A stretch of 54,764 bases of DNA from Sulfurovaceae bacterium (GCA_016744805.1 JADGDQ010000009.1:1-54764); one strand, 5' to 3'; counted from the stretch's first letter, positions 18,023-25,973 are shown. A program made the numbers and translations. The notes: generated by a model from the sequence alone, not told the origin.

Positions 18023-18880
18023 ATGCTAAAAGAGAAGATAGAAGCACTGGCAGTAGATGAGGGGCTAAACACAACAGAGATAGAAGGTCTTGAGGTGTTT
18101 AAAATCTCTGCACCTTTTTCAAGAATCAATGCCGTGTTACCTGCATCTATCTGTATCATCGTCCAAGGAAGCAAAAACCTCTATCTAGGTGATGAGAGAT
18201 ACACCTACAATGAAAACTCCTATCTTATAGGTACAGTAAAGGTTCCTGTAGAGTCAGAGCTTTTGTATAGCTCTCCGCAAAATCCCTGCCTAGGGGTGAT
18301 CATCAATCTTGATGCCAATATCATAGGAGAGCTTCTCAAAAACTTCGATGAGCTTACAGCGTGGCAGTGCGAAAAAAGAACCGAAGAGATAATCACCATC
18401 TCACCGATGAATACAACGATAGAAAACTCTCTAGAGAGGCTACTAGATATTGTAAAGAGTCCTATGGATATAGAGGTGTTGAGTAGATCATTTATGAGAG
18501 AAGTCTTCTATGAGATACTCAAAACCCCTCAGGGGCATATATTGAGAAATAGTGTGGGACACCATACAAAAGTACATGAGATGGTACCTACCATAAAATA
18601 TCTTGAAGAGAATTTCAAACAGGATATGAGTATAGATGAGATAGCGAAGTTCGCAAGTATGAGCGTAGCCACACTACACAAAAACTTCAAAAAAGCGACC
18701 TCCCTATCACCCATACAGTTTATCAAACAACTCAGACTCCACAACGCACACTCTCTGCTGCTCTCAGGCTACAATGCAAGCAGTGCAGCCTTTGAGTCAG
18801 GATATAGCAACTCAGCCCAATTTAGCAGAGAGTTCAAGAGACTCTTTGGGTATTCGCCTAGGGAGATAAAGGTGGGTTAG
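18023..18880 (+). CDS. AraC-family transcriptional regulator
   Basis: A 285-residue activator. Residues about 10-160 are the AraC-type N-terminal cupin (ICIIVQGSKNLYLGDERYTYN is typical of the AraC_N family). The C-terminal about 100 residues hold two HTHs: MSIDEIAKFASMSVATLHKN and a second in AAFESGYSNSAQFSREFKRL, ending with the family FGYSPREI. The ATG at 18023 is chosen because AAGGAG stands at 18012-18017; a longer frame begins at 17930 without such a site. It is divergent from the EFR1 run and convergent with the nitroreductase gene. Confidence 0.93.
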   Translation: MLKEKIEALAVDEGLNTTEIEGLEVFKISAPFSRINAVLPASICIIVQGSKNLYLGDERYTYNENSYLIGTVKVPVESELLYSSPQNPCLGVIINLDANIIGELLKNFDELTAWQCEKRTEEIITISPMNTTIENSLERLLDIVKSPMDIEVLSRSFMREVFYEILKTPQGHILRNSVGHHTKVHEMVPTIKYLEENFKQDMSIDEIAKFASMSVATLHKNFKKATSLSPIQFIKQLRLHNAHSLLLSGYNASSAAFESGYSNSAQFSREFKRLFGYSPREIKVG

Positions 18881-18894
18881 CTATAAATCTCCTC

Positions 18895-19551
18895 TTAGTT
18901 AAACCACTGCGTTACATCTTCGATAGGTAATCTGGTTTTGCCTCTCGGCTCCTCTTTGCGATACCCAAAGGCGACCATCACTGAAGCCCCAAACTCATCA
19001 GTATCAATCCCAAGCTCTTCTGTTAAGAATTTTTCTGTTAGAGCCATATCAAAGCCCTCAATCGGACAAGAGTCTATGCCCATAGTCGCTGAGCCACTCA
19101 TCATATTAGCTAGAGCGATATAAGTCTGTTTGGATGCCCAGTCATTGAGCGTGCGATCACTCTCTAATAATTTAAAATCCTCTTTTTGAAACTTTTCATA
19201 AAACTGCCCATAGAGAGCTTTGACATCTTCTGGAAGCTCCTTGTAGTCTAGCATCCCATTGATATACTCAGAACCGTGTATCATACTTGGCTTTTTGCGT
19301 GAGAGGATGATCACAAAGTGACTCGCAGTCGGTAACTGCCCCTGTGCACCCCAAGTAAAGGCTTTGAGCTTCTCTCTGAGAGCTTCGTTTTGAATGACTA
19401 CAAATTTCCATGGCTCAAAACCAAACGAACTAGGACTAAGTCTTCCCATCTCTAAAATCGTATCAAAATCAACATCACTGATCTTTTTGTTGCTATCAAA
19501 CTCTTTGCAGGCGTGTCGAAACATCATCGCTTCCATAAATTTATTTTCCAT
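18895..19551 (-). CDS. NAD(P)H-dependent nitroreductase-family oxidoreductase
   Basis: A 218-residue FMN enzyme of the NfsB/nitroreductase fold. The N-terminal RHACKEFDSNKKISD is the FMN-binding RRSVRxF-type start. LSPSSFGFEPWKFVVIQN gives the second FMN contact. FGYRKEEPRGKTRLP near the C terminus is the last conserved block. These enzymes reduce quinones or nitro compounds. It is divergent from an HxlR regulator across a 143-base spacer with two operator-like repeats. The typical HxlR-nitroreductase pair suggests response to electrophiles or oxidants. Confidence 0.92.
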   Translation of the reverse strand: MENKFMEAMMFRHACKEFDSNKKISDVDFDTILEMGRLSPSSFGFEPWKFVVIQNEALREKLKAFTWGAQGQLPTASHFVIILSRKKPSMIHGSEYINGMLDYKELPEDVKALYGQFYEKFQKEDFKLLESDRTLNDWASKQTYIALANMMSGSATMGIDSCPIEGFDMALTEKFLTEELGIDTDEFGASVMVAFGYRKEEPRGKTRLPIEDVTQWFN

Positions 19552-19569
19552 CTTTTCCCCTTTTTTCTG

Positions 19570-19646
19570 TTACTGTAATTTAGGTAAGTATTGAAATGGT
19601 AGCAGTTAATACCTTAAATAACTCTTACAGTAGTTTAGGTAAGTAA
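19570..19646. promoter_or_regulatory. Duplicated operator between nitroreductase and HxlR genes
   Basis: Two direct copies of TTACnGTAnTTTAGGTAAGTA lie at 19570-19590 and 19625-19645, differing at two positions, about five helical turns apart. An inverted half-match (ACCTTAAAT) sits between them. This is the expected place for binding sites of the adjacent HxlR dimer, controlling both divergent genes. Confidence 0.6.
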
Positions 19647-19694
19647 TAGAAATTAATATTTTTTGGGTAGAATGACAGATAGATAAGGAAAAAA

Positions 19695-20084
19695 ATGTAT
19701 AAAGTAAATGATAAAGAGTATGAGTGTTCCATAGCCGTAACATTGGATATTTTTAATGATAAATGGAAACTTTTTATAATATGGCATCTTCTTAGTGGAG
19801 ACAAACGCTTTAAAGAGCTCGATAAGATACTTGCAGGTGGTATTTCTCAAAAGACCCTCACGGTCAAACTCAAAGAGCTAGAAGCCAAACAGATTGTCAA
19901 TAGAGAGGTTTTTGCTCAAGTCCCACCCAAGGTTGTCTACTCACTGACCCCAGCAGGGAAAAGACTCAAGACCTTGCTATTAGAAATGTTTGATTGGGGA
20001 ATTGGATATGTTGAAGAGCATGGAGAGATCAGTGATGAGCATATATGCTGTGAGGTAGATAAGGCTACACCACAGAGAGGGTAA
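19695..20084 (+). CDS. HxlR-family winged-helix regulator
   Basis: A 129-residue regulator. The HxlR signature is CSIAVTLDIFNDKWKLFIIW, followed by LLSGDKRFKELDKILAGGIS, the recognition helix QKTLTVKLKELEAKQIVNRE and the wing VPPKVVYSLTPAGKRLK. Single cysteines near the N terminus (C11) and C terminus could sense thiol-reactive compounds, as in related proteins, but this is not shown. It is divergent from the nitroreductase gene it probably represses. Confidence 0.92.
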   Translation: MYKVNDKEYECSIAVTLDIFNDKWKLFIIWHLLSGDKRFKELDKILAGGISQKTLTVKLKELEAKQIVNREVFAQVPPKVVYSLTPAGKRLKTLLLEMFDWGIGYVEEHGEISDEHICCEVDKATPQRG

Positions 20085-20175
20085 TATTTGATTTTATAAG
20101 TCAGGTAACACCCTACTCCTGATGAGTAACTTTTAGAACTTTTGGATAGAATAATCAAAAAATTAAGGAGCGTTC

Positions 20176-21123
20176 ATGTCTATTAAGTGTGCATTTTTAT
20201 TTGCAGGTCAAGGGTCTCAAGCTGTGGGGATGGGGAGAGATTTTTTTGATAATACTCAGGTAGCTAAAGATATGATAGGTGACGCGAGTCAAAGAACAGG
20301 TATTGATTTTGAGAAACTTCTTTTTGAAGAGAATAGTGACTTGGAAAAAACAGAATTTACACAACCTGCTATTTTGCTAGTGAGTGCTATAGCCCATAGA
20401 CTCTTCCAAGAGGCTATACCCACAACTCCTCACTATGCTCTTGGTCACTCTTTGGGTGAGTTTTCTGCACTTGTGAGTGTGGGGGCATTAGATGCCATTG
20501 ACGCAGTAGAGCTTGTGCATTTGCGTGGGAAGCTTATGGCTAAGGCATGTGAGGGTCAAGCTGTAGGTATGATGGTCTCTTTGGGGCTTGATGATGCTGT
20601 GGTAGAGGAGATTTGTGCAACACAAAGAGAGCAAGGACTTAGCGTATGGGCAGTCAATTATAATGCTGTAGGGCAGATAGTTATTGCAGGGATTAAGTCT
20701 GATTTGGAGATACTCGCACCTCTCCTCAAAGAGGCAAAGGCCAAAAGAGCTATGCTACTGAATATGTCTGTAGCTAGTCACTGCCCACTGCTTCAAAGTG
20801 CCACAGCTCCACTAAGCCAAAAGCTTCAAGAGATGCTTCAAGATGCCTTTAGTGCACCTGTAGTATCTAATGTAACAGCCCAAAAATATAGTACAAAAGC
20901 CCAAGCACTAGAGCTACTTCCAGAGCAACTTATCTCGCCTGTAAAGTACAAACAATCTATAGCAAACTTTGATGAAGAGGTTGATTGTTATATAGAGTTT
21001 GGTCATGGAGGGGTGCTTAAAGGTCTCAACCGTAGAGCCACCAAAAAACCACACTTTGTTGTCTCTGATATGGCTTCTCTCCAAGTAGCTATTGAGGAGG
21101 TTGGTAGACTCTCCAACGGATAA
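20176..21123 (+). CDS. fabD: Malonyl-CoA:ACP transacylase
   Basis: A 315-residue acyltransferase that loads malonate onto ACP for fatty-acid synthesis. Seen: [14 protein letters not shown] at the N terminus; [16 protein letters not shown] with the nucleophilic Ser at about 93; the catalytic His in VASHCPLL at about 200; and VVSNVTAQ plus the late [10 protein letters not shown]. An AAGGAG ribosome-binding site stands before the ATG. The next gene starts four bases after its stop, so the two are probably co-transcribed. Confidence 0.95.
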   Translation: MSIKCAFLFAGQGSQAVGMGRDFFDNTQVAKDMIGDASQRTGIDFEKLLFEENSDLEKTEFTQPAILLVSAIAHRLFQEAIPTTPHYALGHSLGEFSALVSVGALDAIDAVELVHLRGKLMAKACEGQAVGMMVSLGLDDAVVEEICATQREQGLSVWAVNYNAVGQIVIAGIKSDLEILAPLLKEAKAKRAMLLNMSVASHCPLLQSATAPLSQKLQEMLQDAFSAPVVSNVTAQKYSTKAQALELLPEQLISPVKYKQSIANFDEEVDCYIEFGHGGVLKGLNRRATKKPHFVVSDMASLQVAIEEVGRLSNG

Positions 21124-21127
21124 TAGT

Positions 21128-22066
21128 ATGAAAAAAGTAGCCTATATTAGTGATATTTTGTATCAAAACCACCATACAGGGGTCTCTCATCCTGAGTCTT
21201 CTCAACGGCTAAGAGCCATAGAGGAGGCTATAGAACCTCTGAAAAAACAACTTACTCTTCCCTCTCCTAGAGCCGTCTCACAAGAGATGCTCCAACTTGT
21301 ACATACACAAGAGCATATTGAGCGTGTCTATGAGGCGAGTGCAAAAGAGGAGGCTATAGATAGTGATACACTCTGCTCTAAAGACTCCTACCAAGTAGCC
21401 ACCATGGCAGTAGGAGCAGGAGTTGTAGCTATAGATGGCATAAAACATAGAGAGTTTGAGAGAGCTTTTTGTGCTGTTCGTCCCCCTGGTCACCATGCCA
21501 CATCTAGCCAACCTATGGGGTTTTGTCTCTTTAATACTATCGCTATTACTGCACGGTACGCCCAAGCCAAGGGCTATAAAAAGGTGATGATTATTGATTT
21601 TGATGTACACCATGGAAATGGCACACAGGATACATTTTGGGAAGATGATAGCGTCTTCTACTTTAGCTCTCACCAATCATTTAGCTACCCAGGGACAGGA
21701 GCAGAGGCTCATATAGGTGAAAAAGAGGGCAGAGGCTTTACCTCTAACCATCTCTTGATGCCAAATAGTAGTGATAAGGAACTTTTGGAGATCTACACCC
21801 AAGAGCTACCCAAAGCTTATGAGTTTTTTCAGCCTGATATTCTTCTGGTCTCTGCTGGGTATGACCTTCATGAGAGTGACCCATTAGCGTCACTAGATGT
21901 CACCACTGATGGTATTAGACAAATGGTACGGACTATCCTTGATTTGGGTTCTTTGCCATCTCTGTTTTTCTTAGAGGGTGGGTATGATGTAGAGGCTCTA
22001 GGAGAGAATGTCAAAGTGACACTAGAGGAGATGCTGAATAAAAATAGTACATATACAAAAAAATAA
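21128..22066 (+). CDS. Histone-deacetylase-family (AcuC/AphA-like) deacetylase
   Basis: A 312-residue zinc amidohydrolase of the class II HDAC-like superfamily. The active site is complete: [19 protein letters not shown] (tandem His), [13 protein letters not shown] (zinc Asp and His), [14 protein letters not shown] (second zinc Asp) and [13 protein letters not shown]. Bacterial members deacetylate acetyl-lysine proteins, polyamines or small amides; the substrate here is unknown. The ATG at 21128 is preferred to a longer frame that would overlap fabD by 32 bases. It is the last host gene before the phage-like elements. Confidence 0.92.
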   Translation: MKKVAYISDILYQNHHTGVSHPESSQRLRAIEEAIEPLKKQLTLPSPRAVSQEMLQLVHTQEHIERVYEASAKEEAIDSDTLCSKDSYQVATMAVGAGVVAIDGIKHREFERAFCAVRPPGHHATSSQPMGFCLFNTIAITARYAQAKGYKKVMIIDFDVHHGNGTQDTFWEDDSVFYFSSHQSFSYPGTGAEAHIGEKEGRGFTSNHLLMPNSSDKELLEIYTQELPKAYEFFQPDILLVSAGYDLHESDPLASLDVTTDGIRQMVRTILDLGSLPSLFFLEGGYDVEALGENVKVTLEEMLNKNSTYTKK

Positions 22067-22114
22067 AAATTTTATCTAGGTTATTACTGATGATATAAGT
22101 GATTGTTTTTTATG

Positions 22115-22153
22115 CTTGTCTACTTATCAAAAGTTATTGTATACCCCTCTGAA
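22115..22153 (+). repeat. 39-bp repeat shared by E1 and E2 left ends (copy 1)
   Basis: Identical to 23959-23997 except one base; both are followed within about 15-25 bases by CGCCCCCT. It marks homologous left ends of the two elements. Confidence 0.85.
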
Positions 22154-22187
22154 ATGCCTATTTCTAACCGCCCCCTAAAAAATTTTT

Positions 22188-22778
22188 TTAATTACTCATC
22201 TGTATCTTTAGATCTCTTTTAGCATTTACCTCTGCTCTTATTTGATCTCTAATTCTTTGTAGTTTTAACTCTTCTTTTCTCTCTGCTTCTTTCTCTTTAG
22301 CTGTTCTTATTCTCTCTTTTCTCTCTTGAGCTTCTCTATACTCTTTATCAATATTAAATTGAGCTACTTTCATATTATTTATATTATCTATCATTTTCAT
22401 ATTTTTTTGATTTATTTGTTTGATTACTTGTTTATTCTCTTTATTTATATCACCTACAACTGAACCAAGTATAGCTATTCCAATAAGACTTAATATGAAA
22501 TTAATTATAAATAGTATTATAAATATAAGAACTACTATTTTTACAATCTTCCAAACAAGATTCTTAGTTTTAGTATCTCCACATTGAGGACAGCTTGTAG
22601 CTTTAACAGCTATCTTTTCTCCACATACATCACAAGCCATCATAAATTTTTTCTTTTTTCTTTTATTGACTATCTCGTTATATGTTTTATCTTTACTTTC
22701 TTTAATTTCAAAATTACAAAAATCACACTCATATTCATTGTAAGTTTTTTTATCACAACTTGGACAAAATACTGCCAT
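22188..22778 (-). CDS. Zinc-ribbon, single-TM, coiled-coil protein (E1 accessory)
   Basis: A 196-residue protein not assigned to a known family. Seen: an N-terminal four-Cys zinc ribbon (CPSCDKKTYNEYECDFC), a second one (CDVCGEKIAVKATSCPQCG) at about 48-68, a membrane segment at about 80-108, then a charged coiled coil to the end (repeated KE/RE runs). The upstream leader has AGGAGTGAAAA before ATG, close to the E2 leader motif. It sits in the variable slot between the 39-bp repeat and the HTH gene. A role in host takeover or exclusion of other phages is only a guess from position and membrane topology. Confidence 0.7.
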   Translation of the reverse strand: MAVFCPSCDKKTYNEYECDFCNFEIKESKDKTYNEIVNKRKKKKFMMACDVCGEKIAVKATSCPQCGDTKTKNLVWKIVKIVVLIFIILFIINFILSLIGIAILGSVVGDINKENKQVIKQINQKNMKMIDNINNMKVAQFNIDKEYREAQERKERIRTAKEKEAERKEELKLQRIRDQIRAEVNAKRDLKIQMSN

Positions 22779-22791
22779 TTTTCACTCCTAT

Positions 22792-23094
22792 CTATTTTTT
22801 ATCAGATAACTCAATTTTAAACTTGCTGATAGCTTTCTCTTTCATCAACTCTTTACTGAACTTTTGTAGCTCTTCTTCAAATTTAGGATTTGTTTTTCTA
22901 ACTATTTTTATTAGTTCTCTATTCTTCTTCTCTAGGTTTTTCATATAGTATTTTTGGTCTTCTAATTTTTTTTCTAGTTTTCTTATTTTACTTGTTAGAG
23001 TTATTACCCTATAGTTAATACAACCATTTGAGCAATTATCAAAATGTGACCAGCTATATTGACTAATCAATATAAATACTAAAGAAAATTTCAT
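22792..23094 (-). CDS. Small exported coiled-coil protein (E1 accessory)
   Basis: A 100-residue hypothetical protein. Residues 1 to about 16 are a hydrophobic signal-like segment. Two cysteines follow (FDNCSNGC), then a Lys/Glu-rich coiled coil from about 33 to the end. The ATG overlaps the end of the HTH gene by four bases, so it is translationally coupled to it. No known family recognised. Confidence 0.6.
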   Translation of the reverse strand: MKFSLVFILISQYSWSHFDNCSNGCINYRVITLTSKIRKLEKKLEDQKYYMKNLEKKNRELIKIVRKTNPKFEEELQKFSKELMKEKAISKFKIELSDKK

Positions 23095-23291
23095 TTAAAT
23101 TGAAACTTCCCACTACTAGACTTTTCTTCAAGTTCTTCAAGCTTTTCTAAGAGTTTTTTTGTCTCTTCAAGTGTTTTATCAGTTTGAAGACCTAGATTGA
23201 TAAATCTCACTAAATCAGGTTTATCTTTTTCCCAATTTTTAAGAGTTTTAATGTCTACTTTTAATAGAGATGCTAATTCTGTTCTGTTCAT
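23091..23291 (-). CDS. Small HTH regulator of E1
   Basis: A 66-residue protein from the ATG at 23291, with AAAGGAA upstream; a longer frame to 23360 lacks support. MNRTELASLLKVDIKTLKNWEKDKPDLV is an HTH with the same layout as the E2 protein at 24492-24737 (KEICEKLNIDSGTLKNWEKSRPEL). It stands divergent from the integrase remnant, in the position of a phage repressor or excision regulator. Confidence 0.75.
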   Translation of the reverse strand: MNRTELASLLKVDIKTLKNWEKDKPDLVRFINLGLQTDKTLEETKKLLEKLEELEEKSSSGKFQFK

Positions 23292-23395
23292 AATAGAAAT
23301 AATTCCTTTTATTTTGTAAAAATAGTAATTATTACCAATGGTTAGAGATAAATACTCCACTTTTAAGTAAGAGAACTATCAAGCCCACCAATTCA

Positions 23396-23557
23396 TTTTA
23401 TAACAACTATATCGCTCCAACATTTGGAAATAGAGAAATAAACTCTATTAAGTACATAGAATACCAAAATTTCACTAACAAACTTTTGACCGTTGGGTTA
23501 AATGGTGGTAGACCTCTAAAGCCTAAATCGGTTAAGAATATAATCATATTGTGTTAA
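23396..23557 (+). pseudogene. Truncated tyrosine integrase of E1
   Basis: The frame reads FYNNYIAPTFGNREINSIKY and on to KPKSVKNIII before a stop. It aligns with residues about 28-80 of the intact integrase at 24878 (YYKNHIAPRFGDREINTIHY, KPKTVKNILV). The first about 27 codons and all catalytic residues are missing, so it cannot be active. Confidence 0.85.
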
Positions 23558-23561
23558 AAAG

Positions 23562-23591
23562 GATGTACCTGCTCAACATACATTATTTTAA
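23562..23591 (+). pseudogene. C-terminal scrap of the 34732-type gene (deletion junction)
   Basis: Ten codons reading DVPAQHTLF and stop match the end of the E2 protein at 34732-34995 (DAPGQSTLF). The sequence that follows (TTTTAAAAAGGAGATAGAATG) also matches the intergene after that gene. It therefore marks the right side of the internal deletion in E1. Confidence 0.75.
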
Positions 23592-23603
23592 AAAGGAGAT
23601 AGA

Positions 23604-23687
23604 ATGAGACGACATAAATGTGCTTATTGTTATAGAAAGAGAAATGATATTGTCGACTTGAGTAGACATATTGCTAGTAAATATTAA
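23604..23687 (+). CDS. Tiny Cys/His protein at the right end of E1
   Basis: A 27-codon frame with a good ribosome-binding site (AAGGAGATAGA). It encodes a basic peptide with CAYC and a downstream SRH, a possible half zinc finger. Position corresponds to the genes after 34995 in E2, but the sequence differs. It may be a real micro-protein or a relic. Confidence 0.4.
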   Translation: MRRHKCAYCYRKRNDIVDLSRHIASKY

Positions 23688-23701
23688 GAATAAAATATGC
23701 T

Positions 23702-23746
23702 TGGTTGCGGAAGGAGGATTTGAACCAACGACCTTCGGGTTATGAG
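23702..23746 (-). repeat. attL: 3' fragment of tRNA-fMet
   Basis: A 45-base copy of the initiator tRNA 3' part, from the anticodon loop to CCA. It is identical to 35721-35765 (identity extends two bases further at the CCA side, 23700-23701) and has one mismatch to 35597-35641. It lacks the tRNA 5' half and is not a functional tRNA. It marks the junction of E1 and E2. Confidence 0.85.
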
Positions 23747-23907
23747 TCTTAATGTTTTCTACAAAAATACTCTATTTTTCCCTCTTACCCCCCTGCCCTT
23801 GCCCTTTTGGGACGATTTTTTGCAAAAAAATGTTCACACAACCGATTAGGGCGTGAGGGTGTCTTACTATATTTTTCCTTTTACCATGTATTTTCGTTTG
23901 TGATGTT

Positions 23908-23959
23908 GGGGCGCGCGTGCAGGGCTACGCTGTAGGAGGACACGCACGCACACGCCCCC
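23908..23959. other. GC-rich hairpin, candidate packaging signal
   Basis: An unusually GC-rich palindrome in an AT-rich element. Arms GGGGC/GCCCC and GCGTGC/GCACGC enclose a region with an inner CTAC-GCT-GTAG hairpin. Filamentous phages carry an imperfect hairpin packaging signal in their main intergenic region, and this is the strongest hairpin seen in E2. Function is inferred from structure and place only. Confidence 0.45.
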
Positions 23960-23997
23960 TTGTCTACTTATCAAAAGTTATTGTATACTCCTCTGAA
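23959..23997 (+). repeat. 39-bp repeat shared by E1 and E2 left ends (copy 2)
   Basis: Second copy of 22115-22153 with one base difference. It separates the hairpin from the accessory gene of E2. Confidence 0.85.
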
Positions 23998-24018
23998 GTA
24001 CTCAAACATAAACGCCCC

Positions 24019-24465
24019 CTATCTATTTTTCATGCACTCTTCATACTTTTGTTTGTAATCTATCTTTGCACCTTTTTTATCACTAAGTATAATTATTGGA
24101 TTTTTCTTTAACTCTTCTGATTTGTCTCTATGTGTAAACTCTGGAGTAAATATCTCTATTTTTTTACAAGAGCTACTTGGATTAACAGTTATATAGTATT
24201 TTCCTTTTGCTACTCTTTCGTTAAATTCTCCTGACATGTTTCCTGTCTTTCCTATTTGTCTTCCATTTTGTGATAGTATTGATGCTCTGCATGTTTGATA
24301 TTTAATTTTCACTGTTAGATAATTTTCTTCTTTTAGATCTAGAGAGAATTTATTTAACTCTTTTTGGTTAAGTGTAAATATTCTATTTGAATCTATATGT
24401 ATTATCTCTACTCCAGATACTAAGCTACTAATAGCTACCAAAATACCTATTATTTTTGTCTTCAC
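24019..24465 (-). CDS. Exported hypothetical protein (E2 accessory)
   Basis: A 148-residue protein with a GTG start behind AGGAGCGAAGA, a variant of the E2 leader motif. Residues 1 to about 18 form a signal peptide. The body is beta-rich with four cysteines (TCRAS, SSSCKK, EECM) and a SILSQNGRQIGKTG stretch that resembles a small periplasmic beta-sandwich. No family recognised. It occupies the slot that in E1 holds the zinc-ribbon and coiled-coil genes, so it may be an exchangeable accessory gene, for example for exclusion of other phages (speculative). Confidence 0.65.
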   Translation of the reverse strand: MKTKIIGILVAISSLVSGVEIIHIDSNRIFTLNQKELNKFSLDLKEENYLTVKIKYQTCRASILSQNGRQIGKTGNMSGEFNERVAKGKYYITVNPSSSCKKIEIFTPEFTHRDKSEELKKNPIIILSDKKGAKIDYKQKYEECMKNR

Positions 24466-24491
24466 TCTTCGCTCCTATTTATTTTTTATCT

Positions 24492-24737
24492 TTAATGCCC
24501 CATTTCTGCTAATTCTGCCATCATAAGGTGATAAAATTTCTTAGTTTTTACTTCAGGAAGCTTATCAATAGCTCTCATCATTTCCTTTTTTAAATATTCT
24601 ACATTATTTAAATTAGGTATTTCTCCATTACCAAAGTACTCAATTACTATCTTATGAAGCTCTGGTCTACTTTTTTCCCAATTCTTAAGTGTTCCGCTAT
24701 CTATATTTAATTTTTCACATATTTCTTTTTTTGTCAC
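24492..24737 (-). CDS. Small HTH regulator of E2
   Basis: An 81-residue DNA-binding protein with a GTG start preceded by AGGAG. MTKKEICEKLNIDSGTLKNWEKSRPELHK is a compact HTH, parallel to the E1 protein at 23091-23291. The remainder is an alpha-helical tail (PNLNNVEYLKKEMMRAIDKL). It is divergent from the integrase across a 140-base AT-rich spacer holding a dyad, and is the likely lysogeny or integrase regulator. Confidence 0.75.
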   Translation of the reverse strand: MTKKEICEKLNIDSGTLKNWEKSRPELHKIVIEYFGNGEIPNLNNVEYLKKEMMRAIDKLPEVKTKKFYHLMMAELAEMGH

Positions 24738-24826
24738 GAAATACTCCTATTTTACAAAATTTTTAGCGAAATAACCATATTTTTATTTAAAATAAAGGTT
24801 TATTCCTATATATTTCTAATTATATG

Positions 24827-24854
24827 ATTATTTCATATACAGAATATGAATAAT
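24827..24854. promoter_or_regulatory. Dyad in the regulator-integrase intergene
   Basis: ATTATTTCATAT at 24827-24838 and ATATGAATAAT at 24844-24854 form an inverted repeat with one unpaired base, just upstream of the integrase leader. It is a candidate operator of the divergent HTH protein. The spacer also holds AGCGAAATAACCA at 24765-24777, repeated exactly at 25936-25948 behind the integrase. Confidence 0.5.
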
Positions 24855-24877
24855 TCACATTTAAAAAGGAGCGAAAG

Positions 24878-25873
24878 ATGAAAATAGAAACAATATTTGA
24901 AGAGTATATATCTCTAAAGAGACCGCTAATCTCTTTACAAACATATAGAACAAATGTTGGATATTATAAAAATCATATAGCTCCTAGGTTTGGTGACCGT
25001 GAAATCAACACAATCCATTACATAGATTACCAAAAATTTAGTAATGATATGTTGATAGACCATAAGCCAAAAACCGTAAAGAATATATTAGTAGTACTCT
25101 CAACCCTCTACAAATATGCCAAAAAGATGAACTACTACAATGGTGACAATATAGTAACCTATGTAGAGCTTCCTAGATTTGATAATAAAATCTACTTTAC
25201 TCTCTCACCTGATTTACAAAAGAGATATATCAAAGCAATACTAGGATTTCAAGAGCCAGTATATAAAGATATATTTCTTTTCTTACTTCAGGGTAGAAGA
25301 GTCAAAGAGGTACTAGACCTCAAATGGGAACAGATAGATTTAATCAATTCTATTTTATATCTACCAGCAACTCATAATAAATCAAAGAAAAATCTATCAT
25401 TTGAACTAACTGATCAAATAGTAAATATGCTTTCTGAATATTATGATATAGCTGTGCAGATGCAAAACAGTGTATACCCCACTGGTCATATCTTCCTCAA
25501 CCCTAGAACACAAAAAAAATATAGTGGTATCCGAAAACCGTGGTTAAGACTACTCAAAAGAGCAGGATTACCAAAGATGAGAATCCACGATATTAGACAC
25601 CTAGTAGCTACCTACTGTATAAATGAGCTTGGTATAAGCATAGAGAAAGTATCACATACTCTAGGACATACCAATATCACAACAACACAACGCTATCTAA
25701 ACTCAAAACCACAAAATGCAAAAATAGTTATAGATACTATGATGGATTCCCTCAAACCTAAAAAGGATACATACATTGAGAGACTTGAGAACGATTTCAA
25801 GATTGCTGAGTCTGTTAAGACAACTGCAATGGCTATACAAAATGGTATTAAGCTGGATAAAGAGCTAACTTAA
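24878..25873 (+). CDS. Tyrosine recombinase / phage integrase
   Basis: A 331-residue site-specific recombinase. Residues 1 to about 85 are a SAM-like core-binding domain (TYRTNVGYYKNHIAPRFGDR). The catalytic domain shows the first Arg in LQGRRVKEVLDLKWEQID, the HxxR box in RIHDIRHLVATYC, the second His in SHTLGHTNITTTQ and the nucleophile Tyr in RYLNS. The start has AGGAGCGAAAG before ATG. It should recombine the phage att site with the 3' part of tRNA-fMet. It lies next to attL, the usual place. The truncated E1 copy is its close relative. Confidence 0.93.
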   Translation: MKIETIFEEYISLKRPLISLQTYRTNVGYYKNHIAPRFGDREINTIHYIDYQKFSNDMLIDHKPKTVKNILVVLSTLYKYAKKMNYYNGDNIVTYVELPRFDNKIYFTLSPDLQKRYIKAILGFQEPVYKDIFLFLLQGRRVKEVLDLKWEQIDLINSILYLPATHNKSKKNLSFELTDQIVNMLSEYYDIAVQMQNSVYPTGHIFLNPRTQKKYSGIRKPWLRLLKRAGLPKMRIHDIRHLVATYCINELGISIEKVSHTLGHTNITTTQRYLNSKPQNAKIVIDTMMDSLKPKKDTYIERLENDFKIAESVKTTAMAIQNGIKLDKELT

Positions 25874-25879
25874 TAACTG

Positions 25880-25971
25880 GGCTGTTGGGTGGTTCGCTTC
25901 GCCTCTCAGCCTAGACCCAAAGAGGTCACAGTAGGAGCGAAATAACCAATATTAATCATTCAGGAGCGAAA
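25880..25971 (+). promoter_or_regulatory. Structured leader with doubled AGGAGCGAAA motif
   Basis: Between integrase and the next gene. A GGCTG/CAGCC stem at 25880-25911 encloses GC-rich sequence. Two exact AGGAGCGAAA motifs follow, at 25933-25942 (with no start codon behind it) and 25962-25971 (the ribosome-binding site of the next gene). The first motif continues into AATAACCA, as at 24765-24777. Confidence 0.45.
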
Positions 25972-25973
25972 CA

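Larger units (their letters stand above)
22115..23701. mobile_element. E1: decayed inovirus-like element
   Basis: The remnant repeats the left-end plan of the complete element at its right: a 39-bp shared sequence (22115-22153), minus-strand accessory genes, a small HTH gene, then an integrase on the plus strand. Here the integrase is broken. After about 50 matching codons the sequence jumps to the tail of the gene equivalent to 34732-34995, so roughly everything from integrase to replication genes has been lost. Its right end abuts the tRNA-fMet fragment at 23702. I found no tRNA fragment at its left end, so that boundary is approximate. Confidence 0.75.

Noticed and set aside
21278-21676. 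Minus-strand frame of 132 codons inside the deacetylase gene
   Set aside because: Opposite strand of a gene with a complete, conserved active site.
23702-23746. A tRNA-Met gene at the E1/E2 junction
   Set aside because: Only the 3' 45 bases from the anticodon loop to CCA are present; the 5' half is unrelated sequence. It is an att remnant.
23917-24111. Plus-strand frame over the GC-rich hairpin and 39-bp repeat
   Set aside because: It crosses non-coding structured sequence and overlaps the end of the accessory gene; no leader motif.
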